Source: Bacteroidales bacterium (GTDB taxonomy: Bacteria > Bacteroidota > Bacteroidia > Bacteroidales > UBA932). From it: DNA of 64,000 nt. The position numbers were made by a program, and so were the translations under genes. Of this stretch, positions 17,418-28,493 are shown piece after piece. The notes beneath the pieces were generated by a model. The model did not search any database. It had not been told where the DNA came from and was given only the letters and a program-made list of their open reading frames with translations. The stretch covers positions 1 through 64,000 of the forward strand of contig JAFRRW010000005.1 in assembly GCA_017427885.1 (NCBI GenBank). The letters run 5' to 3'. How positions within the stretch are numbered: the first letter of the stretch is position 1; every line of letters begins with the position of its first letter.

Positions 17418-18245
17418 ATGTCAAATTCAATGGTCAGGGCCCTTTCGGGTACTGGTTTCGTGTTGGTGATGCTCGCCTGCCTGCTGCTGAGCGAGTACTC
17501 CTTCGGAGTTCTTTTCCTGCTCCTGATGGTGGGAATGATGATTGAATTCTACAGGATGACTATGGGCGACTCCTACATCGTCGCCCGTATCTTTGCAATC
17601 GCAGGCGCCGTTTCCCTGTTCGTCCTGCTCTTCTTCAACGTGGGATTCGGGATGCCCCTGAAGTACATCTCCCTGGTCCTGGTGCCGATCTTCCTCGTGA
17701 TGATCAACTCCCTGTACGTGAAGGACAAGTCGGAGTTCGGAAGGTTTTCCAACATCTATACGGCCCTCCTGTACATTGCGGCCCCGATGGCCCTTTCCAA
17801 TCTCATAGTCTTCCAGCACGGACATTTCAGCGGCGTCCTCCTGGTATGTTTCTTCATTATTATTTGGGCTTCAGACATAGGCGCCTACACTTTCGGCGTC
17901 TACCTGGGAAAGAGATTCCCCAAGAAACTTTTCGAAACCATTTCCCCGAAGAAGACCTGGATCGGATACTGGGGAGGACTTTTCCTCTCGGTCGTAGCCT
18001 CCTGCATCCTCTACTATTCCGGATTCATGCAGTTCCCCCTCATCCACTGCATAGTCCTCGCGGTCGTGATGCACGTGGCAGGAGTCTGGGGGGACCTTTT
18101 CGAGTCCCAGTGGAAGCGCTTCTACAACGTCAAGGACTCGGGAGACGTCATTCCCGGTCACGGAGGCCTTCTGGACCGCTTCGACAGCACGCTGATGGCA
18201 ATGCCGATCGGCGCCATCTACCTTGCCATCTTCAACCTTCTATAA
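17418..18245 (+). CDS. cdsA: phosphatidate cytidylyltransferase
   Basis: Makes CDP-diacylglycerol from phosphatidate and CTP in the inner membrane, the branch point to all phospholipids. The protein is strongly hydrophobic with about 7-8 membrane segments. It carries the family signature near the C-terminus: WKRFYNVKDSGDVIPGHGG followed by LLDRFDS. 275 aa, normal. It lies between ftsH and psd; the pair cdsA-psd places two steps of phosphatidylethanolamine synthesis together. Confidence 0.95.
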   Translation: MSNSMVRALSGTGFVLVMLACLLLSEYSFGVLFLLLMVGMMIEFYRMTMGDSYIVARIFAIAGAVSLFVLLFFNVGFGMPLKYISLVLVPIFLVMINSLYVKDKSEFGRFSNIYTALLYIAAPMALSNLIVFQHGHFSGVLLVCFFIIIWASDIGAYTFGVYLGKRFPKKLFETISPKKTWIGYWGGLFLSVVASCILYYSGFMQFPLIHCIVLAVVMHVAGVWGDLFESQWKRFYNVKDSGDVIPGHGGLLDRFDSTLMAMPIGAIYLAIFNLL

Positions 18246-18256
18246 CTTGATCCGAA

Positions 18257-18907
18257 ATGATGATCGACCAGGATTCATATAAACTGATTACAATGGTCTG
18301 GATAGTACTGTGCCTTTTGGGATACATTGTACTGAAGACCGTCAACCTCCGTCCGCTGGCCTGGGCCGTCGTAGTCTGCCTGGCCGTCTTCGGCTTTTTC
18401 GTGACCTGGTTCCACCGCGTTCCCGACAGGGTTGCGGCTGGAAATGGGAACGAGGTCACGTCTGTGGCCGACGGGAAGGTCGTTATAGTGCAGAAGGCCT
18501 ATGAAGGCGAACACCTTATGAGGGATTGCATCCAGGTGTCGGTGTATATGGATTTCTTCGACGTCCACGCGAACTTCTGGCCCATAACCGGGGAGATAAC
18601 CTACTATAAGTACCATCCCGGACATTATTTCCTTGCTTTCCAGCCCAAGGCATCGGAAAAGAACGAACATTCCTCCACCTGCATCAGCAGCGAGTACGGG
18701 GACGTGTTCTTCAAGCAGATAGCCGGCACCTTCGCAAGGAGGATCATCTGCTATTCGACGGTGGGGGAGACCGAGACCAAGGGGGAGCAGTGCGGAATAA
18801 TAAAGTTCGGCTCGAGGATAGATATGTTCCTTCCGTTGGACTGCGAGGTCAAGGTGAAAGTGGGCGACAAGGTAAGGGCCTGCGAAAGCGTCATCGCCGT
18901 CCTCTGA
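18257..18907 (+). CDS. psd: phosphatidylserine decarboxylase (short type)
   Basis: Decarboxylates phosphatidylserine to phosphatidylethanolamine. It is a pyruvoyl enzyme made by self-cleavage. The cleavage site is the Gly185-Ser186 pair in IIKFGSRIDMF; the Ser becomes the pyruvoyl group. Two N-terminal membrane segments (about 10-55) anchor it. At 216 aa it belongs to the shorter PSD class found in many Bacteroidota. It begins 11 bases after cdsA and ends 1 base from the convergent ispG stop. Confidence 0.94.
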   Translation: MMIDQDSYKLITMVWIVLCLLGYIVLKTVNLRPLAWAVVVCLAVFGFFVTWFHRVPDRVAAGNGNEVTSVADGKVVIVQKAYEGEHLMRDCIQVSVYMDFFDVHANFWPITGEITYYKYHPGHYFLAFQPKASEKNEHSSTCISSEYGDVFFKQIAGTFARRIICYSTVGETETKGEQCGIIKFGSRIDMFLPLDCEVKVKVGDKVRACESVIAVL

Positions 18908-18908
18908 T

Positions 18909-20249
18909 TCAGTCCCTCTTTTCAGTTTCAATAAGGCTTACAAGTGCGTCCACGGCCTCTTCCTGGGGAACGTGGCGGAGCACCGGCGTGTCCTTGCGGT
19001 AGATGGACACCTTTCCGTTCCCTTCTCCGACATAGCCCCAGTCGGCATCCGCCATCTCTCCGGGACCGTTCACGATACAGCCCATTACGGCTATCACCAC
19101 GTCCTTGAGGTGAGATGTGCGTTCCTTCACCTCCTCGAAAGCTTTCTGGAGGTCGTACATCGTCCTTCCGCAGCCGGGACAGGCAATGTACTCGGGCTTG
19201 TAGAAACGCCTCCTGGAGGCCTGCATTATCTCATTCACAAGGTATTCACCGAGACCTTCCGCATCGATGGAACGGATCTCCCCGTCTTCCCCGGCATAGG
19301 TCCCGTAGATTTCCAGGTCGTCAAGGTCCCTGTCCAGCAGTTTCTTGCCGAAATCGCATGAGGCGTCCTCGAGAAGCCTTTCCCGGGAAGGGGAGTCATA
19401 GGTGGCAACCGCCTTCTTTCCTTCTATCCTTATCGACACCAAAGAGGAGAATAGTTTCCTGTCATATCTGTCAGCAAGGTACCTGGCAACCGGTATTTCA
19501 TTCACCGGATCCTCGGTGAGCGACACCCTTATCGTGTCTCCGATCCCTTCCGACAATACCGAGGATATGCCGATGCAGGACTTGATCCTTCCAGTGTCGC
19601 CGTTCCCGGCCTCGGTGACACCCACGTGTACGGGGAAAACGGTGCCAGCAGCCTCCATCTCCTTCTGTAGATCCCTGTAGGCATCCACCATCACCCTGGT
19701 GTTGCTGGCCTTCAGGGAAACGACCACGTTGAAGAAATCCTTCTCCACGCATTTCCCGAGCCATTCCATCGCGGCCCTGGCCATCGCCAGGGGAGTGTTG
19801 CCGTACAGGGAGGTAATGTATTCCCCGAGGGAGCCGTGGTTGAGGCCGACCCTGATTGCGGTTCCGCTGTCCTTGCAGACGTCGATCAGATCGCCGAATA
19901 TCTCCAGTGCCCTGGAATGGTCACGGTGGAAGTTGCCGGGATTCACCCTGACCTTTTCGACCAGGGGAGCGACCTCGAGGGCGGTCTGAGAGGAGAAATG
20001 GATGTCCGCAACAAGCGGGGTGTCCACACCCTGCGCTCTCAACCTGTTCCTAATCTCGGCGATCCTTGGAACGTCCTGGGAGCCGGGGACTGTGATCCTT
20101 ATCAGGGAAGCGCCCGCATCCCTCATCCTGACGCACTGGGCCACCGTGCCTTCGATGTCGGTGGTCCTGGTGTTGCACATCGTCTGGACGACGATGGGAT
20201 TTCCACCGCCGATCAGCACGTCACCAACCTTTGCGACCGGTCTTATCAT
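18909..20249 (-). CDS. ispG: 4-hydroxy-3-methylbut-2-enyl diphosphate synthase IspG
   Basis: The penultimate step of the MEP isoprenoid pathway; a TIM-barrel enzyme with a [4Fe-4S] cluster. The barrel (residues 1-265, with VRVNPGNF and RVGLNHGSL) is complete. The cluster domain has Cys357 and Cys360 in CPGCGRT, Cys391 in GCIVNGPGE and Glu398. Between the two lies an insertion of about 75 residues (270-350). The E. coli enzyme (372 aa) has none, while the known Bacteroidota and plant forms carry a much larger middle domain (total about 600 aa), so 446 aa is intermediate. Its start overlaps the preceding barrel protein gene by ATGA; it is the last gene of the ligA operon. Confidence 0.93.
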   Translation of the reverse strand: MIRPVAKVGDVLIGGGNPIVVQTMCNTRTTDIEGTVAQCVRMRDAGASLIRITVPGSQDVPRIAEIRNRLRAQGVDTPLVADIHFSSQTALEVAPLVEKVRVNPGNFHRDHSRALEIFGDLIDVCKDSGTAIRVGLNHGSLGEYITSLYGNTPLAMARAAMEWLGKCVEKDFFNVVVSLKASNTRVMVDAYRDLQKEMEAAGTVFPVHVGVTEAGNGDTGRIKSCIGISSVLSEGIGDTIRVSLTEDPVNEIPVARYLADRYDRKLFSSLVSIRIEGKKAVATYDSPSRERLLEDASCDFGKKLLDRDLDDLEIYGTYAGEDGEIRSIDAEGLGEYLVNEIMQASRRRFYKPEYIACPGCGRTMYDLQKAFEEVKERTSHLKDVVIAVMGCIVNGPGEMADADWGYVGEGNGKVSIYRKDTPVLRHVPQEEAVDALVSLIETEKRD

Positions 20250-21079
20250 TTGGTTTCCGTATTGGGGTGATACACCGATTCATAGGCCTCGCGGCGAAGG
20301 GCCGCACGGCTCCTGCCGGAGCGTTTCGTGAGCTGGAAATACACCCCGGCCGTAATCTCGATGCACAGGGGATAGGCGAAACGGTAGTAGTATTCGCTAT
20401 AATAGTCGGGCTCGTAAAGGCTCGACCAGGAATATTTCAGCTGTCCCATTATGTGGAATTCCACGGGATTGAAGACAAGGCCGAAACCCACTCCTCCCTT
20501 CAGGCCGTACTCCAGCCTCCTGTCGGTGTCGAGGAAGGAGGTCCTGATGTCCTCGGCCACGTTTTCCCCATATCTCGTGATATCCAGCCTGTAGCCCCCG
20601 TAAAGGCCGAAGTCAGCCATCACCTTGAAATGGGCCATATCCACGTGGAAGATGGCCAGGGCGGGTACCTCGACGACGTCCATCACGGCCCTGGTGGCTC
20701 CTTCCAGCACGGGGATGACCCCGGTTTCCTTGTCCTCCTTGAACTGGTAACCTTCCTGGGAATAGTTAACCCCTATCTGCAGCCCGAAATAGGGCATATA
20801 GCCGAACAGCTTGCCGTAGCGGATGTAGGATACGCCGAAATGCTTGGGAAGGACCTGGAAGACCTGGTCCCTGGGTGGATTGAACATAGTCTGCGCCAGG
20901 GACACTCCGCCCTGCACACCAATCAGGGAGTAGTCGTTCACGACTATCTTCCTGTTCACCTTCACGGTGTCGAGGAACTCGTCGGTGTAGACTAAGGTCG
21001 AGTCGGCCCCGTCCGGTTCCTGGGCGTAAAGCGCCAGGAAGGCGAACGCAAGGGCGAATGACAGAAGTATCTTTTTCAT
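20246..21079 (-). CDS. predicted outer-membrane beta-barrel protein
   Basis: No named family recognised. A clear signal peptide (MKKILLSFALAFAFLALYAQ) is followed by about 255 residues with alternating hydrophobic/aromatic strands (VSYIRYGKLFGYMPYFGLQI, LYGGYRLDITRYG) typical of porin-like barrels of the OprF/OMP_b-brl type. The frame opens 66 bases upstream, inside the previous gene; the ATG at 21079 starts the signal peptide. It sits 4 bases after the Ig-like lipoprotein gene and overlaps ispG by 4 bases. Location in the outer membrane is inference from the signal and strand pattern. Confidence 0.75.
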   Translation of the reverse strand: MKKILLSFALAFAFLALYAQEPDGADSTLVYTDEFLDTVKVNRKIVVNDYSLIGVQGGVSLAQTMFNPPRDQVFQVLPKHFGVSYIRYGKLFGYMPYFGLQIGVNYSQEGYQFKEDKETGVIPVLEGATRAVMDVVEVPALAIFHVDMAHFKVMADFGLYGGYRLDITRYGENVAEDIRTSFLDTDRRLEYGLKGGVGFGLVFNPVEFHIMGQLKYSWSSLYEPDYYSEYYYRFAYPLCIEITAGVYFQLTKRSGRSRAALRREAYESVYHPNTETK

Positions 21080-21083
21080 CGGC

Positions 21084-22895
21084 CTAATTGTCAAACAGTT
21101 CACCAATATCCACGTTCTGGTCGATCTCCATCCTCTCCGGAACATTGATAAGGAAATTGTCTCCCACCTTGTAGAATTTCACCTTCTCGGGCATCCTGCC
21201 ATCAAGCAGCGAGCCCGTATCCACTATTCCGTTCCGGTTGCGGTCCTCGGTGATCCTTATGCAATACTTGCCCTTCTTGAGATAGGGGAACTTCAGCGTC
21301 CGGTCGCCGTCCACCACGTATTTCATCAGGGTGTTCTTCCTGGCCTCGTCCAGGAGTTCGACGATGTATTTCTCTCGGACTCCGGTCAGATTGAGGTTTA
21401 TGGAGCTCAGTTTCTCGTCCGTGGGGACGTTCACCTTCACTTCGGTGCTGTCGTTCCAGAATCCGTTGATGTCACGGAACGTGTTGGCCGGCACCTTCAT
21501 ATAGTAGTCGTAACCGGTCATGAATTCCCCTTCCGGACGGAGCACATAGCGCCGGAGGTTGGTGCTGTCCCTCTCGACCGTGAAGGTTCCCCGGCTCTCC
21601 TGCTGCCTGGGATTGACCGAGCGGAAAACTATGGAATTGAAGTCTCCGTTGATGGGAGGGTACTTGAACTCCAACGAGAAACCGTCGTGCTCGAAGGTCT
21701 CGGAAGTGGCCTGGAGGGTGGCTACGCAGATGGTATCCTCGTGCTTGAGGTTCCTTCTGGAACTCTTGGAATACGCCGACCTCCTCGGGGCACCCTCAAT
21801 GTAAAGGGGAACGGTCTCGTCGAAGGGGGAGAGGACGCCAAGACTGTCGGTCTTGTCATAGTTGATCTCGAGGTAGAGGGTGTCGGGCATGACCCCGGGA
21901 TTGTTCACCCATAGCTCGAGGCTGTCCCTGGGGATGTTGAACTGGGTGATTATCTGGTCGGAGGGCAGGCCCTTGATCCCAAGGGAGTGGATATTGGCGC
22001 CAGGAGCGTTGAACGTGATATAGGCGCTCCTTTCCCCGATCCTGTTCTTGTTCTTGAGGTACTGTTTGGAAGGTTTTTCCCTGAAAAGGGAAATTTCATA
22101 GGGAGTCTTCCTGGCAAGGACCCTTACGGTGTCCTTCATATCGTATTTCAGCAGTTCCGGCAGGGTGTCATTCACCACCACCGTGGGGCGGACGAGGGAA
22201 TCGACGAAGCCTATGAGGTCCTCGTCGGGGTCATAGATATTGTTGGAGGAAGCGTCCTTGAGGGCGTACATCCTGTACACGGTGTCCTGGATGTTGCGGA
22301 TGGAGAAGAAGCCCCATTCGTCGGTCTTGACGGCCGCATAGGGCCTGGAGAGGAAGACCGCCGAGTCGGAATGGTCCTTGTAGAGCATCACCGTCGCTCC
22401 CTTGACCGGAAGGAGGGTGTTGCAGTCCTGTACCATTCCGGACACCATCATCGAATCTATGGTCTCTCCGGTGGAGAATACATAGGTATAACCAGGGAAG
22501 AGGTTGCCCTCGTTGTTGTCAGCGATGGCATTTGTGAGGTCCAGGGTGTATGAGGTGTTGGGAAGGAGGTCGTCTTCGAAATATACGATGAGGGTCTTGC
22601 CCTTCATCTTGTATTTGGGGGCCTTCTGCTGGGGAGGGGAGAGGAAGATGCTCTTGGGGTCCTTGACCTTCACGTATTCGTCGAAGGTGAAGGCTATCTT
22701 AGTGTCATGCACGGGCACCTTGACCGCTCCCGGAAGGGGACGTATGTCGTATAGGACGGGAGGTATTGAGTCCTTGGGGCCTCCAGTGGGGGCCTGCGTG
22801 GTGTTCGCGCACGATCCCTGGAAGAAGGCCGCCGCGAGGACGGCCGACACGGGAATCGCCGGGAACCACTTGGATATGATGTCCTTAAGTCTCAT
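21084..22895 (-). CDS. Ig-like (Big_5) domain lipoprotein
   Basis: A secreted lipoprotein of 603 aa. The signal segment ends in a lipobox FQGSC with Cys29, followed by ANTTQAPTGGPKDSIPP. The first domain (about 40-145) is an Ig-like fold of the Big_5 kind: VKVPVHDTKIAFTFDEYVKV and LLPNTSYTLDLTNAIADNNE are typical. A carboxypeptidase-regulatory-like segment follows at about 165-230 (GMVQDCNTLLPVKGATVMLY), then further beta-rich repeats. Proteins of this design are common in Bacteroidota, often near relA; their role is unknown. It begins 4 bases after relA/spoT. Confidence 0.82.
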   Translation of the reverse strand: MRLKDIISKWFPAIPVSAVLAAAFFQGSCANTTQAPTGGPKDSIPPVLYDIRPLPGAVKVPVHDTKIAFTFDEYVKVKDPKSIFLSPPQQKAPKYKMKGKTLIVYFEDDLLPNTSYTLDLTNAIADNNEGNLFPGYTYVFSTGETIDSMMVSGMVQDCNTLLPVKGATVMLYKDHSDSAVFLSRPYAAVKTDEWGFFSIRNIQDTVYRMYALKDASSNNIYDPDEDLIGFVDSLVRPTVVVNDTLPELLKYDMKDTVRVLARKTPYEISLFREKPSKQYLKNKNRIGERSAYITFNAPGANIHSLGIKGLPSDQIITQFNIPRDSLELWVNNPGVMPDTLYLEINYDKTDSLGVLSPFDETVPLYIEGAPRRSAYSKSSRRNLKHEDTICVATLQATSETFEHDGFSLEFKYPPINGDFNSIVFRSVNPRQQESRGTFTVERDSTNLRRYVLRPEGEFMTGYDYYMKVPANTFRDINGFWNDSTEVKVNVPTDEKLSSINLNLTGVREKYIVELLDEARKNTLMKYVVDGDRTLKFPYLKKGKYCIRITEDRNRNGIVDTGSLLDGRMPEKVKFYKVGDNFLINVPERMEIDQNVDIGELFDN

Positions 22896-22899
22896 CTAA

Positions 22900-25164
22900 T
22901 CAAATATCTGTCCTGATAATGTTCTGGACGCCCTCGATCGAACCGAGTTTGCGTATCATCTTGTCCAGGGCCTCCCTGTCGTGGACATAGAAATCGATGT
23001 ATCCCTCGAAGATGCCGCCGTCGGTGGACAGGCTTATCTTCCTCATATTCATACCCATCACGAGAGAGATATACCTGGAGATCTCGTTAAGGAGACCCAC
23101 CCTGTCGATCCCGCGGAGGGTTATCCTCACGGGGAAGGCCATGTCCTCAATCCCTTCCTCCCATTTGGGGACGACCACGAGGTCTCCGTGCTTGGAAGCG
23201 ATCTCACCGGCCACGCTGCAGCTCTTCTTATGGACCGTGACCGTGCCGTCGGGGGAGAGGATACCTGTCACCGGATCGCCGGGAATGGGATTACAGCAGC
23301 TCGCTATGACATATTTATGGCCTGAATCCTTGCCGTTGATTATAAATGTCTCCTCCTGCTTTTCCTTCTCCTTTTCCTTGTCGGACGAGGACCTCCTGAA
23401 CCAGGGGAACGACCATCCGGACTTCTCCTCCTTCAGGTCCCTGGCCGCCGCCGCTATATCCTCGGCCTTCACCGCCCCTATGCCCACTTTGTAGAACATA
23501 TCCTCAACGGCAGTGCCTTCCGGCAGGGAAAGGGCCTGCAGAATCTTCCTGTATGCATCTTCCGAAGGCTTTACGCCGCCGACGATAAGCTGCTCCTCCA
23601 CGATTCCGCGGCCTGCCTCCACGGTCTCCTCCCTGTGTGTCTTGAACCAGTCGGACACTATACTCCTGGCCCTTCTGGTCTTGAGGAACTGGAACCACTC
23701 CCTCTTGGGATGGCCGTCCTCCGCGGAAATGATCTCCACCTGGTCTCCGGTCTTCAGCACCTGCGACAGGGGAACGAGCCTCATGTTAACCTTGGCAGCT
23801 ATGGCGTGATTGCCGATCTCGGTGTGGATCTGGTAGGCGAAGTCCAGGGCCGTGGAACCCTTCAGGACGGCCTTCTGCTCGCCCTTGGGGGTGAATACGA
23901 CTATCTCGCTGCTAGTAAGGTCATTATGGATCAGGTCGAGGAGTTCAAGGGCATTGACGTCTGGATTGATGAGGATTTCTTTCACCTTGGCCAGCCATTT
24001 ATCCATCTCGCTGTCGTTCTCGCCTATGTAGCCGTTCCTCTTGTACGCCCAGTGGGCCGCGATACCCTTCTCGGCTATGTCGTTCATACGGGTGGAACGA
24101 ATCTGGACCTCTATCCATATGCCCCTCTCGCCGAGGACTGTGCAGTGCAGGGCCTCGTAGCCGTTGCTCTTGGGATGTTTCACCCAGTCGCGGATACGGT
24201 CGGGCTTGTAGCGGTAAATGCCTGTGATGATGGAGAATATATGGTAGCACTGGTCCCTCTCGCTCTCCTTGGAACCTGCAGGGGGAGTGAAGATGATCCT
24301 GACGGCATAGAGGTCGTAAATCTGGTCGAAGGGGATGTTCTTCGTCTGCATCTTCTTCCAGATGGAGTAGGGGGCCTTTATCCTCTTGCGGATTTCGAAG
24401 TCGAAGCCGGCCTCCGTCAGTGCCCTGTCGATGGGAGCGATGAACTCGTCGATCTCGGCGGACTTGTCCGAAGCCTTCTGGCTGATGAGTTCGGATATCT
24501 CCCTGTATGCATCTGGTTCCTTGTACTTCAGCCAGATGTCTTCCATCTCGGACTTTATACCGTAGAGGCCAAGGCGGTGGGCAAGGGGGATGAAGATGAA
24601 CATCGTCTCGCTCAGTATCTTGTCCCTCTTGTATTCCGGCATATACTCGATGGTGCGGCAGTTGTGCAGCCTGTCGGCCAGCTTGATGAGGGCCACTCGC
24701 ACGTCGTCGTTCAAGGTGAGCAGGATCCGCTTGAAATTCTCGGCCTGGAGGCTCTGCGAGGCCAGGTCGTTCTTCTTGTTCCTGTCCTGGTTGTCGAGGA
24801 CCACCTTGATCTTGGTAAGTCCGTCCACCAGGGCTGCGATCTTGTCGCCGAAAAGGCTCCTGATGTCCTCCACAGTGTACTGGGTGTCCTCCACGACGTC
24901 GTGGAGCAGGGCCGCGGAAATGGACTTGTAGCCGAGTCCGATGTCGCTCACGACGATCCTCGCGACGGCGATGGGATGGATGATATACGGTTCTCCCGAG
25001 CGGCGGCGTACGTTCTTGTGGGCCTCGTTGGCAAAATCGAAGGCCTTCTGTACAACGGCGAACTCCCGGTCATTGGCGCACCTGGTGCGCGCCGCCCCTG
25101 CGAGGGCCTCGTACTCCTTTCGGATAAGTTCGTAATCCTGATCGGTGAACTCTGAAAAACTCAT
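22900..25164 (-). CDS. bifunctional (p)ppGpp synthetase/hydrolase (RelA/SpoT family)
   Basis: Makes and degrades the stringent-response alarmone (p)ppGpp. The HD hydrolase domain is complete (His63 in IIHP; His88-Asp89 and Glu92-Asp93 in ALLHDVVEDT), so hydrolysis should work. The synthetase domain has DQIYDLYAVRIIF and SNGYEALHCTV. A TGS domain (IVVFTPKGEQKAVLKGSTAL, about 405-465) and a C-terminal ACT domain (ITLRGIDRVGLLNEISRYIS) follow. 754 aa, normal for a Rel-type protein. The start overlaps the end of yihY by ATGA. Confidence 0.95.
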   Translation of the reverse strand: MSFSEFTDQDYELIRKEYEALAGAARTRCANDREFAVVQKAFDFANEAHKNVRRRSGEPYIIHPIAVARIVVSDIGLGYKSISAALLHDVVEDTQYTVEDIRSLFGDKIAALVDGLTKIKVVLDNQDRNKKNDLASQSLQAENFKRILLTLNDDVRVALIKLADRLHNCRTIEYMPEYKRDKILSETMFIFIPLAHRLGLYGIKSEMEDIWLKYKEPDAYREISELISQKASDKSAEIDEFIAPIDRALTEAGFDFEIRKRIKAPYSIWKKMQTKNIPFDQIYDLYAVRIIFTPPAGSKESERDQCYHIFSIITGIYRYKPDRIRDWVKHPKSNGYEALHCTVLGERGIWIEVQIRSTRMNDIAEKGIAAHWAYKRNGYIGENDSEMDKWLAKVKEILINPDVNALELLDLIHNDLTSSEIVVFTPKGEQKAVLKGSTALDFAYQIHTEIGNHAIAAKVNMRLVPLSQVLKTGDQVEIISAEDGHPKREWFQFLKTRRARSIVSDWFKTHREETVEAGRGIVEEQLIVGGVKPSEDAYRKILQALSLPEGTAVEDMFYKVGIGAVKAEDIAAAARDLKEEKSGWSFPWFRRSSSDKEKEKEKQEETFIINGKDSGHKYVIASCCNPIPGDPVTGILSPDGTVTVHKKSCSVAGEIASKHGDLVVVPKWEEGIEDMAFPVRITLRGIDRVGLLNEISRYISLVMGMNMRKISLSTDGGIFEGYIDFYVHDREALDKMIRKLGSIEGVQNIIRTDI

Positions 25165-26114
25165 TTCTCAACCTCCTCGTTTTCGTATATCGTCTGGAAT
25201 GAATTGGACACCTGGGCCCCATATATGATTATCAACCAGACATACCGCATCCACAGCATGAAGAGCGGTATCACGGCAATCACACCGTACACCGCATTGA
25301 TCCTGGTAACCAGCAACTGCGTTTCTATATAGACATATTGCAGGATGGTGAAAGCGATTCCTGCGATTATGGACGCCTTCAGGGCATATTTGTATTTCAC
25401 GTTCGCCGCCGGTATCCATTTGTACATCGCCGAGAGGAAAAGTATGATAAGGACGCAGAAGATGATCCAGCCCACGAATGACCTTATCTTGTCGGCGAAG
25501 GTGAAATAGAAGGGGAGTATCGAATCCATCATGTTGGAATAGAACACCGAACCCATGAAGAAGAACGCCAGGGCCAGAGGAAGCAGGATCAGGATGCCCA
25601 GTTCCACACCGAACGACACTATGAATTTCCTGTCGGACTTCTTCACGCCCCAGACGTTGTTGAACACCTTCTCCACCCTCATCATCATCCATATCACGAG
25701 CCAGACGAACATCAGGGCGCTTATGATGCCGAAGCCTCCTGACTTAGCCAGGGCAAGGATGTTCTCCGAGGCGCCCACGGCGAAATTCATAATCGTCTCA
25801 TCGTTGTTGAAAATGGTCTTCAGGGCCTCATCGAGCCAGCCTTCCATACCGAAACCGTTGGTGACGGCGAAACAGACGGCTATGAAGGGAACTGTGGCCA
25901 TTATGCTGAAGAAGGCGAGGGCGACGGTCTGGAACCCGATGGCCCCTTCGGCAGTCTTTTTCAGGACGTCATAACCAATCTGGAGATCCCTGACAAGATG
26001 CGCCTTCATCCTGGAAAGGGACGAGAGGTCCATGCTCCACATATCGACGCTGAAGAAATGGCCGAGTTTCTTCATCAGCACCGAAACAGTCCTTATGCCC
26101 CTTTTTACATCCAT
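25161..26114 (-). CDS. YihY/BrkB-family inner-membrane protein
   Basis: An integral membrane protein of 317 aa with about six membrane segments (the first at about 58-80, the last at about 280-300). The conserved family features are visible: GFQTVALAFFSIMATVPFIA near the first segment and the FVWLVIWMMMRVEKVFNNVW stretch. The family was once called RNase BN, which is not correct; its function is unsettled (transport has been suggested). It begins 2 bases after ligA and overlaps relA/spoT by 4 bases. Confidence 0.88.
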   Translation of the reverse strand: MDVKRGIRTVSVLMKKLGHFFSVDMWSMDLSSLSRMKAHLVRDLQIGYDVLKKTAEGAIGFQTVALAFFSIMATVPFIAVCFAVTNGFGMEGWLDEALKTIFNNDETIMNFAVGASENILALAKSGGFGIISALMFVWLVIWMMMRVEKVFNNVWGVKKSDRKFIVSFGVELGILILLPLALAFFFMGSVFYSNMMDSILPFYFTFADKIRSFVGWIIFCVLIILFLSAMYKWIPAANVKYKYALKASIIAGIAFTILQYVYIETQLLVTRINAVYGVIAVIPLFMLWMRYVWLIIIYGAQVSNSFQTIYENEEVEK

Positions 26115-26116
26115 TT

Positions 26117-28237
<2,121 letters not shown>

Positions 28238-28245
28238 CTAATTCA

Positions 28246-28253
28246 CAAATATA
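28246..28253 (-). promoter_or_regulatory. -7 promoter element of the ligA operon
   Basis: The minus strand reads TATATTTG, a full match to TAnnTTTG, 24 bases before the ligA ATG. Confidence 0.6.
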
Positions 28254-28287
28254 ATCAATATTTTAATAATATTCTCCTCTATACGTT

Positions 28288-28340
28288 GCTGTACCGGCAC
28301 GTGCCTCGCAGAAAGATTTAGGGATAATGCCCGGCACAGC
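28288..28340. repeat. imperfect inverted repeat I
   Basis: GCTGTACCGG (28288-28297) can pair with CCGGCACAGC (28331-28340) with one mismatch. The loop of 33 bases contains part of a 10-bp palindrome GGCACGTGCC (28296-28305). Orientation of any RNA is unknown. Confidence 0.5.
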
Positions 28341-28365
28341 ACCGTCTGAGCATCTTATTCCATCG

Positions 28366-28438
28366 TCGTACAGGGCTGACAGGGGCGAGCATTGCGGCGG
28401 CAGCCGTGTATTCTGGGAGCCCCGTCAGCCCAGTACGA
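28366..28438. repeat. long inverted repeat II (19 paired bases)
   Basis: TCGTAC (28366-28371) pairs with GTACGA (28433-28438); after one A-A mismatch GGGCTGAC (28373-28380) pairs with GTCAGCCC (28424-28431); after a bulged A, GGGGC (28382-28386) pairs with GCCCC (28419-28423). The 32-base apical part contains a small CGGC/GCCG hairpin. This is too long and has no T-run, so it is not a simple terminator. Candidate structured RNA, protein-binding site or mobile palindrome. Confidence 0.6.
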
Positions 28439-28440
28439 AA

Positions 28441-28473
28441 TAAAAAAACCGTCCCGAACGGACATCGGGACGG
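28441..28473 (-). terminator. intrinsic terminator of the phosphofructokinase gene
   Basis: On the minus strand a perfect 9-bp stem (CCGTCCCGA 28449-28457 with TCGGGACGG 28465-28473) with a 7-base loop is followed by seven T (28448-28442). It lies 20 bases after the stop codon. Confidence 0.85.
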
Positions 28474-28493
28474 TCAGATATGTTATGGGAAGA

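Noticed and set aside
28260-28440. tRNA or SRP RNA gene in the ligA-phosphofructokinase gap
   Set aside because: No GTTCGA T-loop, no cloverleaf, and the conserved GGAAGGAAGC-like SRP core is missing.
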